Position numbers and translations under genes: made by a program | Shown: positions 8,682-15,588 of the stretch, piece after piece | Numbering within the stretch: the stretch's first letter is position 1 | Layout: every line of letters begins with the position of its first letter | Notes under the pieces: model-generated | Told to the model about the DNA's origin: nothing | The model's database searches: none | What the model saw: only the letters and a program-made list of their open reading frames with translations | Assembly (NCBI RefSeq): GCF_016745505.1 | Contig: NZ_JAERUC010000124.1 | Coordinates: 1 to 64,000, forward strand | Length of the DNA stretch: 64,000 nt | Direction of reading: 5' to 3' | Origin: Streptomyces silvae | GTDB taxonomy: Bacteria; Actinomycetota; Actinomycetes; Streptomycetales; Streptomycetaceae

Positions 8682-10532
8682 TCAGCCGAGCTTGGAGACG
8701 TCGCGGACCGCGCCCTTGTCCGCGCTGGTCGCCATCGCCGCGTAGGCGCGCAGCGCCTGGGAGACCTTGCGGTCGCGGTTCTTGGGCGCGTACACGCCGT
8801 TCAGTGCCTCGCGCCGGGTGGCCAGCTCCTCGTCGGACACCAGGAGCTCGATCGTGCGGTTCGGGATGTCGATCGCGATCCGGTCGCCGTCCCTGACCAG
8901 GGCGATGGTGCCGCCGGACGCCGCCTCGGGGGAGGCATGGCCGATGGACAGGCCCGAGGTGCCGCCGGAGAAGCGGCCGTCGGTGACGAGCGCGCAGCTC
9001 TTGCCGAGGCCGCGGCCCTTCAGGAACGACGTCGGGTAGAGCATCTCCTGCATGCCGGGGCCGCCCTTGGGGCCCTCGTAGCGGATGACGACGACGTCGC
9101 CCTCCTTGATCTCCTTGCGGAGGATCTTGTCGACGGCGTCCTCCTGCGACTCGCAGACGACGGCCGGTCCCTCGAAGGTCCAGATCGACTCGTCGACGCC
9201 GGCCGTCTTCACGACGCAGCCGTCGACGGCCAGGTTGCCCTTGAGGACCGCGAGCCCGCCGTCCTTGGAGTAGGCGTGCTCGACCGAGTGGATGCAGCCG
9301 CCCTCCGCGTCCGTGTCGAGGCTGTCCCAGCGCTCCGACTGGGAGAAGGCGGTCGCCGAGCGCTTGCAGCCGGGCGCCGCGTACCAGAGGTCCAGCGACT
9401 CGGCGGAGGGCGAACCCCCGCGCACGTCCCACGTCTTGAGCCACTCGTCGAGGGAGGCCGCGTGCACGCTGTGGACGTTCTCGTTGAGCAGGCCTCCCCG
9501 GTGCAGCTCGCCGAGGATGGCGGGGACCCCGCCCGCGCGGTGCACGTCCTCCATGTAGTACGTCCCGCCGGGGGCCACGTTGGGGGCGACCTTCGCGAGG
9601 CAGGGGACCCGCCGGGAGATCTCGTCCATCTCGGCCAGGCCGAAGTCGAGTTCGGCCTCCTGGGCGGCGGCCAGCAGGTGGAGGATCGTGTTGGTGGAGC
9701 CGCCCATGGCGATGTCGAGGGCCATGGCGTTCTCGAAGGCCTCGCGGGTGGCGATGTTGCGGGGCAGGACGGAGTGGTCGTCCTCGCCGTAGTGGCGCTC
9801 GGTGATCTCGACGACCGTGCGGGCGGCGTTCTCGTACAGCGCCTTGCGGGCGGTGTGGGTGGCGAGGACCGAGCCGTTGCCCGGCAGCGCCAGGCCGATG
9901 GCCTCGGCGAGGCAGTTCATCGAGTTGGCGGTGAACATGCCGGAACAGCTGCCGCAGGTCGGGCAGGCGTTCTCCTCGATGCGGAGGATGTCCGCGTCGG
10001 AGATCTTGTCGTTGACGGCGTCCGAGATCGCGTCGACGAGGTCGAGGGTGCGGACCGTGCCGTCGACGAGGGTGGTCTTGCCGGCCTCCATCGGGCCGCC
10101 GGAGACGAAGACCGTGGGGATGTTGAGGCGCAGGGCGGCCATCAGCATCCCGGGGGTGATCTTGTCGCAGTTGGAGATGCAGATCAGGGCGTCGGCGCAG
10201 TGGGCCTCGACCATGTACTCGACGCTGTCCGCGATGAGGTCGCGGGAGGGCAGGCTGTAGAGCATGCCGCCGTGGCCCATGGCGATGCCGTCGTCCACCG
10301 CGATGGTGTTGAACTCACGGGGCACCGCGCCCGCGGCCTTGATCGCCTCGGAGACGATCCGGCCGACCGGGGCGAGGTGCGTGTGGCCCGGGACGAACTC
10401 GGTGAAGGAGTTGGCGACCGCGATGATCGGCTTACCGATGTCCTCACTGGCTACGCCGGACGCCCGCATAAGGGCGCGGGCGCCCGCCATGTTGCGGCCG
10501 TGGGTGACAGTGCGGGACCTCAGCTGGGGCAT
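8682..10532 (-). CDS. ilvD: dihydroxy-acid dehydratase
   Basis: A 616-residue iron-sulfur dehydratase that makes 2-oxo acids from 2,3-dihydroxy acids, the third common step of valine, leucine and isoleucine synthesis. Typical sequences are present: GKPIIAVANSFTEFVPGHTHL near the N-terminus, the cluster cysteines in ISNCDKITPGM and ENACPTCGSCSGMFTANSM, and GRFSGGTSGLSIGHASPEA near the C-terminus. The ATG at 10532 follows an AAGGAG about 10 nt upstream. A 13-bp perfect palindrome lies 63 bp before the start and may be an operator. Confidence 0.97.
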   Translation of the reverse strand: MPQLRSRTVTHGRNMAGARALMRASGVASEDIGKPIIAVANSFTEFVPGHTHLAPVGRIVSEAIKAAGAVPREFNTIAVDDGIAMGHGGMLYSLPSRDLIADSVEYMVEAHCADALICISNCDKITPGMLMAALRLNIPTVFVSGGPMEAGKTTLVDGTVRTLDLVDAISDAVNDKISDADILRIEENACPTCGSCSGMFTANSMNCLAEAIGLALPGNGSVLATHTARKALYENAARTVVEITERHYGEDDHSVLPRNIATREAFENAMALDIAMGGSTNTILHLLAAAQEAELDFGLAEMDEISRRVPCLAKVAPNVAPGGTYYMEDVHRAGGVPAILGELHRGGLLNENVHSVHAASLDEWLKTWDVRGGSPSAESLDLWYAAPGCKRSATAFSQSERWDSLDTDAEGGCIHSVEHAYSKDGGLAVLKGNLAVDGCVVKTAGVDESIWTFEGPAVVCESQEDAVDKILRKEIKEGDVVVIRYEGPKGGPGMQEMLYPTSFLKGRGLGKSCALVTDGRFSGGTSGLSIGHASPEAASGGTIALVRDGDRIAIDIPNRTIELLVSDEELATRREALNGVYAPKNRDRKVSQALRAYAAMATSADKGAVRDVSKLG

Positions 10533-10591
10533 CGTCTCTCGCTCCTTCGACAGAAAAGACTGTCTCCGAGCGTACGCCTCCCGTGCCAAGA

Positions 10592-10610
10592 TCTGGACAC
10601 GGTGTCCGGA
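10592..10610. promoter_or_regulatory. palindrome upstream of ilvD (possible operator)
   Basis: GGACAC-G-GTGTCC (10595-10607) is a perfect 13-bp palindrome; with one mismatched pair it extends to 10592-10610. It lies between the 3' end of the propeller lipoprotein gene and ilvD, about 63 bp before the ilvD start, where a repressor or activator of ilvD would bind. The cognate regulator is not known. Confidence 0.5.
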
Positions 10611-10644
10611 ATGCGGGATGTGATGCTCAACGGGTGGGCGGGGC

Positions 10645-10664
10645 GGGGGCCGTCACCGGCCCCC
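10645..10664 (-). terminator. hairpin after the propeller lipoprotein gene
   Basis: GGGGGCCG (10645-10652) and CGGCCCCC (10657-10664) form an 8-bp GC stem with a 4-nt loop, just past the stop codon of the gene at 10682-11962. Flanking GGGGCGG and CCCCGCC runs could lengthen it. No U-tract. Confidence 0.5.
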
Positions 10665-10681
10665 TGCGGCCCCGCCCTCGC

Positions 10682-11962
10682 TCACACCGCCGGGAGCGCG
10701 AACAGCCGTTCGGCATGCAGTGCGGCCAGCCGCTTGTCGTCGCCGGGGACCACGTACCACTGCTCCAGCGAGCCCCCGCCGTCGTTGAAGGTCCAGCGGA
10801 GCCGCCCGTCCCGCGCGTCGTACGCCTGGACGCCGCCGTTCTTGTCGAACTCGGTCGCCCCGTACAGGGTGTCCCCCACCTTGGCGAACTGGAGCGGGAC
10901 CGAGACCTCGCGCAGGTCCTCGGTGTTGTGCCACCGCTGCTTGCCCGTCGCGGGGTCGACGGCCCACAGGGAGTGCGCGCTGTCCGAGGCGTAGAGCACC
11001 CCGTCGGTGACGGTCGGCCCGTTGAACGTGTCGAACTCCTCGGTCCGCAACGACCAGCGCTCGGTCCCGTCGTCCAGGGCGAAGGAGCGCAGGTCGCGGC
11101 CGTCGGAGACGATCACCGCTCCCTCGTGGACGGCGATCCGCTCGAAGTTGGCCTTGCTGATCTTCTTCGTCCACAGCTGGCGTCCGGTCGTGGTGTCGCG
11201 GACGGTCAGGTTCTTGCGGAGGTCGGTGTAGACCAGGCGCTCGCCGCTCACCGCGGAGGTGAGGCCGGACTCGTCGGTCCCGGTGTCCCGCTTCTCGCTC
11301 CAGACCGCCTTGCCCGTACGGATGTCGATGGCGGCGATCACATTGGTCCGGGAGCTGAGGTCCTTCTCCAGGATGCCCGCGATCACGTACACGCGTTCGG
11401 TGTCGGCGCCGACGGGCCGGGGCTGCGCGTACCGCCCCTCCAGACGGCTGCGCCAGGTCTCCTTGCCGGTGGCCGGGTCGAGGCCCACGAGGTCGCCGTC
11501 GTACGTGCCGCTGCCCAGGTAGAGCGTGTCCCCGCCCATGATCAGCCGCGCGCCCGGCTGGGCGGCGTCCTTCAGCGACCAGAGCTTCTTCCCGGTGGTG
11601 AGGGACCGGCCCACCAGGGGGTCCCCGGCGACCAGCACCACGTCCCCCACGACGGCGAGCACCTCGTGGTTGCCGAGGGTGCCCACCGCGGTCTTCTCCT
11701 GCCACAGGGCGCGCGGCGCGGTCCCGGCGGGCGGAGTCGTGAACGCGTCCCCGCCCGCGGCGCCGCCCGGCTTCGGGTCACCGGTGTTACCTCCGGAGGC
11801 GTCGGTCTCCTCGGGTCCGCACGCGGTCGTCACCGCTCCCGCGAGCGCGAGGCCCAGCCCCGCACCGGCCAGCCGCAGCAGCCGCCTGCGCGAGACGGCG
11901 GCGCTCCCGCCGTCCGCCCGCGGCACGTCCGTCCCGTGCCCGCCTCTGGTCGTCACGCTCAT
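10682..11962 (-). CDS. Tat-type lipoprotein with PQQ-like beta-propeller
   Basis: A 426-residue exported protein. The N-terminus has a twin-arginine motif (SRRRLLRLAG, about 24-33), a hydrophobic core and a lipobox ending at C48 (VTTACGPE), so it should be folded before export and anchored to the outer face of the membrane. The rest is a series of propeller repeats (LVGLDPATGKETWRSRLEG, AIDIRTGKAVWSEKR, WAVDPATGKQRWHN). It resembles the outer half of the kinase at 6461-8647 and may share a sensing or scaffold job; that is inference. ATG 11962 has GGGGGAGA at 6 nt. Confidence 0.88.
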   Translation of the reverse strand: MSVTTRGGHGTDVPRADGGSAAVSRRRLLRLAGAGLGLALAGAVTTACGPEETDASGGNTGDPKPGGAAGGDAFTTPPAGTAPRALWQEKTAVGTLGNHEVLAVVGDVVLVAGDPLVGRSLTTGKKLWSLKDAAQPGARLIMGGDTLYLGSGTYDGDLVGLDPATGKETWRSRLEGRYAQPRPVGADTERVYVIAGILEKDLSSRTNVIAAIDIRTGKAVWSEKRDTGTDESGLTSAVSGERLVYTDLRKNLTVRDTTTGRQLWTKKISKANFERIAVHEGAVIVSDGRDLRSFALDDGTERWSLRTEEFDTFNGPTVTDGVLYASDSAHSLWAVDPATGKQRWHNTEDLREVSVPLQFAKVGDTLYGATEFDKNGGVQAYDARDGRLRWTFNDGGGSLEQWYVVPGDDKRLAALHAERLFALPAV

Positions 11963-12113
11963 GATCGTCTCCCCCACCTTGTCCACGCCGTACGTCCGGC
12001 TCACCTGATCCGGGACAGCCAACCTCAGATTCCGGCCACGGCCGGTGTCCGGTACCGACTCGCGACACCGTTGTGATGTCACCGGCACAGCCGTCACACG
12101 GGCCGGACCGGGA

Positions 12114-12734
12114 TCACCCGTCGCTCAGATACCGCTGGAGCGTGGGGGCCACCATCCCGATGATCTTCTCGGGGTCCGTGGAGGCCAGCGGCTCGGCCCG
12201 GATGACGTACCGCAGCATCGCGATACCGATCATGTGCGAGGCCGCCAGCTCGGCCCGGAAGGTCGGGTCGGGCACGTCCAGCTCCGCCGCGATCCGCTCC
12301 AGCAGCCGGCGCAGCACGAAGCCGCGCAGCACCTTCGCCGCCGCCTCGTGGGTGAGCGCGGAGCGCAGGATGGCCAGCAGGGGCGCCCGGGACACCGGGT
12401 TCTCCCATACGCCGATGAAGTACCGGGCCAGCCGCTCCCCCAGACCGTCCGCGGGGCCGCCGAGGACCTGGGGCAGGACGAGGGCGGGCTCGAAGGAGAG
12501 CTCGATGGCGGCGGCGAAGACCTCGTCCTTCGTACCGAAGTAGTGGTGGACCAGGGCGGCGTCGACACCGGCGGCCCTGGCGATGCCCCGGACCGACGTC
12601 TTGTCGTAGCCGCGTTCGGCGAACTCCGTGCGGGCCGCCTCCAGGATCCGGGTCCTGGCGTCGGGGCCGGTGGCCGCCGTGCGGGAGGGCCGGCCCCTGC
12701 GCCGCGGGGCCGGGCCTTCGGCGCCGGGGGTCAC
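12114..12734 (-). CDS. TetR family transcriptional regulator
   Basis: A 206-residue repressor-type protein. Residues about 28-74 carry the TetR helix-turn-helix (RILEAARTEFAERGYDKTSVRGIARAAGVDAALVHHYFGTKDEV, quoted only in part in other fields). The C-terminal helices would bind an unknown ligand. An Arg/Pro-rich N-terminal tail (APRRRGRPSRTA) precedes the HTH. The GTG start at 12734 overlaps the stop of the upstream isomerase-like gene by 4 nt (GTGA), which indicates translational coupling and fixes the start. Confidence 0.9.
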   Translation of the reverse strand: MTPGAEGPAPRRRGRPSRTAATGPDARTRILEAARTEFAERGYDKTSVRGIARAAGVDAALVHHYFGTKDEVFAAAIELSFEPALVLPQVLGGPADGLGERLARYFIGVWENPVSRAPLLAILRSALTHEAAAKVLRGFVLRRLLERIAAELDVPDPTFRAELAASHMIGIAMLRYVIRAEPLASTDPEKIIGMVAPTLQRYLSDG

Positions 12735-13555
12735 GTGCGGGGCGTCCTCGCCGACGACGCCAGATGCAGCCGGGTGAAGGCGAGCGCCTCCGCGAGGTCG
12801 GCCTCGCGTTCGGCCGACGACATGGCGCGGCGGGTGTTGACCTCGATGACCACATGGCCGTCGAAGCCCGTACGGGCCAGGCGCTCCAGCAGTTCCGCGC
12901 ACGGCTGGTCGCCCCGGCCGGGCACCAGGTGCTCGTCCTTGCCGGAGCCCTTGCCGTCGGCGAGGTGGACATGGGCGAGCCGGTCGCCCATCCGGTCCAC
13001 CATGGCCAGGCTGTCGGTGCGGGCGGTCGAGGTGTGCGAGAGGTCCACGGTGAAGTGCCGGTAGTCGTCGTTGCTGACGTCCCAGGCGGGGGCGTACGCG
13101 AGCATCTCGCGGTCCCGGTAGCGCCAGGGGTACATGTTCTCCACGGCGAAGCGCACGTCGGTCTCGTCCGCCATGCGCCAGATGCCGGAGACGAAGTCGC
13201 GGGCGTAGTTGCGCTGCCACCGGAACGGCGGGTGGACGACCACCGTCGACGCGCCGAGCTTCTCGGCCGCGGCTCTCGCCCGCTGGAGCTTCACCCACGG
13301 GTCGGTCGACCAGACCCGCTGGGTGATGAGGAGACAGGGCGCGTGCACGGCCAGGATCGGGACCTGGTGATAGTCCGACAGCCGCTGCAGCGCCTCGACG
13401 TCCTGGCTGACGGGGTCGGTCCAGACCATGACCTCGACACCGTCGTAGCCCAGGCGCGCCGCGATCTCGAAGGCCGTCGCCGTCGACTCCGGATAGACGG
13501 AAGCCGTCGACAGGGCGACCTTCGCATCCGGGATGCGCACCACTGGTTCTGCCAC
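12731..13555 (-). CDS. sugar phosphate isomerase/epimerase family protein (AP endonuclease 2-like TIM barrel)
   Basis: A 274-residue TIM-barrel protein of the xylose isomerase-like / AP endonuclease family 2 superfamily. Features are an N-terminal VALSTASVYPESTATAFEIAARLGYDGVEVM strand-helix, metal-site type residues (VVHPPF, FAVENMYPW, DLSHT, HVHLADG) and a final HVVIEVNTR. The true substrate is unknown. GTG 13555 is chosen because conservation begins at this point. Downstream tetR overlaps it by 4 nt; gppA lies upstream in the same direction across 104 bp. Confidence 0.85.
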   Translation of the reverse strand: MAEPVVRIPDAKVALSTASVYPESTATAFEIAARLGYDGVEVMVWTDPVSQDVEALQRLSDYHQVPILAVHAPCLLITQRVWSTDPWVKLQRARAAAEKLGASTVVVHPPFRWQRNYARDFVSGIWRMADETDVRFAVENMYPWRYRDREMLAYAPAWDVSNDDYRHFTVDLSHTSTARTDSLAMVDRMGDRLAHVHLADGKGSGKDEHLVPGRGDQPCAELLERLARTGFDGHVVIEVNTRRAMSSAEREADLAEALAFTRLHLASSARTPRT

Positions 13556-13659
13556 GTGGACAGGGTACGGGCAGCGGTACGCGAGTCCGAGGGTGCCCGG
13601 CTGAAAGTGAGAAGGCCCATGAGGGCGCCCACGGGGCCGGACCGGGGCGGCCGCGGGCG

Positions 13660-14607
13660 TCAGGCCAGGGCCGCCTGCTCCGCGGGCAGGTGGTCGAGGC
13701 GGCGGAGAATGACTCCCTCGCGCAGCGCCCAGGGGCAGATCTCCAGCTCCTCGACCCCGAACAGGTCCATCGCGCCCTCGGCGACGAGCGCCCCCGCCAG
13801 GAGCTGCGCGGCACGCCCCTCGGTGACGCCGGGGAGGTTCCCCCGCTGCTCGACGGTCATGGTCGACAGCTTGGGCACCCACTCCTCCAGGGCCTTGCGG
13901 GTGAGGACGCGCTGCACGTAGAGCCCCTCGGCGGAGCGGGCGGCGCCCGTGATCCTGGCGAGCTGGCGGAACGTCTTGGAGGTGCCCACGACGTGGTCGG
14001 GCGGTCCCAGCCGGGTGAACTCGCCGACCGTACGGGCGATGCCGGCGCGGACATGGCGGCGCAGCGCGCGTACGTCCGTGGGGTCCGGCGGGTCACCGGG
14101 CAGCCAGGCGGCGGTGAGCCGGCCGGCGCCGAAGGGCAGCGAGACAGCGGCGTCGGGCTCCTCGTCCATCCCGTAGCCGACCTCCAGCGAACCGCCGCCG
14201 ATGTCGAGGACCAGCAGCTTCCCCGCGGACCAGCCGAACCAGCGGCGGGCGGCCAGGAAGGTCAGCCGGGCCTCCTCCTCGCCGCTGAGGACGGCGAGCG
14301 CGACCCCGGTCTCGTCCCGGACCCGGGCCAGCACCTCGTCCGCGTTGCCCGCGTCACGCACGGCGGAGGTGGCGAAGGCCAGCACGTCCTCGCAGCCCTT
14401 GTCCTCGGCGGCCTGGAGGGCGTCGGCGACCGTCGTCACGAGGCGGTCGACGCCCTCGGGGCCGATCGCCCCGTCCCGGTCGAGGAGTTCGGCGAGCCGT
14501 AGTTCCGCCTTGTGCGAGTGGGCCGGCAGCGGGCGGGCGCCGGGATGGGCGTCGACCACCAGCAGATGCACCGTGTTCGACCCCACGTCGAGGACTCCGA
14601 GTCTCAT
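13660..14607 (-). CDS. Ppx/GppA phosphatase family protein
   Basis: A 315-residue member of the exopolyphosphatase / guanosine pentaphosphate phosphohydrolase family, with the ASKHA fold ATP-site motifs LGVLDVGSNTVHLLVVD at the N-terminus and VLDIGGGSLEVGYG near residue 130. It would cleave polyphosphate or pppGpp in the cytoplasm; which of the two cannot be told. It has the short two-domain form without the C-terminal HD domain of E. coli Ppx. A TAGCGT hexamer sits 6 nt before the ATG and no Shine-Dalgarno is seen, so the transcript is probably leaderless. Confidence 0.92.
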   Translation of the reverse strand: MRLGVLDVGSNTVHLLVVDAHPGARPLPAHSHKAELRLAELLDRDGAIGPEGVDRLVTTVADALQAAEDKGCEDVLAFATSAVRDAGNADEVLARVRDETGVALAVLSGEEEARLTFLAARRWFGWSAGKLLVLDIGGGSLEVGYGMDEEPDAAVSLPFGAGRLTAAWLPGDPPDPTDVRALRRHVRAGIARTVGEFTRLGPPDHVVGTSKTFRQLARITGAARSAEGLYVQRVLTRKALEEWVPKLSTMTVEQRGNLPGVTEGRAAQLLAGALVAEGAMDLFGVEELEICPWALREGVILRRLDHLPAEQAALA

Positions 14608-14639
14608 ACGGGAACGCTACTGCGGCTTACTCTGGGCAC
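14608..14639. promoter_or_regulatory. 32-bp divergent region with two predicted leaderless promoters
   Basis: Only 32 bp separate two divergent genes. On the minus strand TAGCGT (14614-14619) is followed by 6 nt and ATG. On the plus strand TACTCT (14628-14633) is followed by 6 nt and GTG. Neither side has a Shine-Dalgarno. Both -10 hexamers are at the distance expected if transcription starts at the start codon. Confidence 0.55.
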
Positions 14640-15482
14640 GTGCCAAAGACGAAAAAGGCGAAGCCGGACAAAGCCACGAAGAAGCAGCAGAAGACGAAGC
14701 AGGAGATGCGGCAGCCGGAAGCGACCGGGCCGGGCGGCCCCGACGAGAAGGAGCTCGACTTCGCGCGGGCCTGGGTCGAATTCCCCGACCCCGCCGACGA
14801 CGAGCAGGTCTTCCGCTGCGATCTGACCTGGCTGACCTCCAGGTGGAACTGCATCTTCGGCAGCGGATGCCAGGGGATCCAGGCGGGCCGCGCCGACGAC
14901 GGCTGCTGCACGCTGGGCGCCCACTTCTCGGACAAGGACGACGAGAAGCGGGTGGCCGGTCACGTGGCGCGGCTCACACCGGAGCTGTGGCAGTTCCACG
15001 ACGTCGGCACCAAGACCGGCTGGGTCGGCGTCGACGAGGACGGCGAGCGCCAGACGCGGCGCTGGGAGGGCTCCTGCATCTTCCAGAACCGCCCCGGGTT
15101 CGCCGGCGGCATGGGCTGCTCCCTGCACATCCTGGCCCTGAAGGAGGGCAAGGAGCCGCTGGAGACCAAGCCCGACGTGTGCTGGCAGCTGCCGGTCCGT
15201 CGTACGTACGACTGGATCGAACGGCCCGACGACACGCGCGTGCTCCAGATCTCCATCGGGGAGTACGACCGGCGGGGCTGGGGTCCGGGCGGGCACGACC
15301 TGCACTGGTGGTGCACCTCGGCGACGTCCGCGCACGGGGCCGGTGAGCCGGTCTACGTGTCGTACCGTCCCGAGCTCATCGAACTGATGGGCAAGGAGGC
15401 CTACGACCGGCTGACCGAGCTGTGCGAGCAGCGGCTGGCGTCGCTGCTGCCGATGGCGCCGCACCCGGCCGACCCGGCCTGA
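14640..15482 (+). CDS. Cys-rich conserved hypothetical protein
   Basis: A 280-residue soluble protein of unknown function. The N-terminal 25 residues are Lys-rich. Ten cysteines follow (C60, C71, C77, C89, C90, C146, C160, C181, C225, C262), including a C-x5-C-x11-CC cluster somewhat like the metal-binding clusters of YkgJ-type proteins, and Trp-rich stretches (LHWWCTS). A metal or Fe-S cluster is plausible but not shown. GTG 14640 is set by a TACTCT -10 hexamer 6 nt upstream and by lack of a ribosome-binding site. Divergent from the Ppx/GppA gene. Confidence 0.8.
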   Translation: MPKTKKAKPDKATKKQQKTKQEMRQPEATGPGGPDEKELDFARAWVEFPDPADDEQVFRCDLTWLTSRWNCIFGSGCQGIQAGRADDGCCTLGAHFSDKDDEKRVAGHVARLTPELWQFHDVGTKTGWVGVDEDGERQTRRWEGSCIFQNRPGFAGGMGCSLHILALKEGKEPLETKPDVCWQLPVRRTYDWIERPDDTRVLQISIGEYDRRGWGPGGHDLHWWCTSATSAHGAGEPVYVSYRPELIELMGKEAYDRLTELCEQRLASLLPMAPHPADPA

Positions 15483-15588
15483 GACACGCCCTCCGGGGCA
15501 GCCCCTGCGACTCCTCGACCTCCTCGACGGCGTCCGGGCGCGCGGCGCGCGAACGTTCCGCCGTGCATCCGGGCGCCGTTCCTTCATG

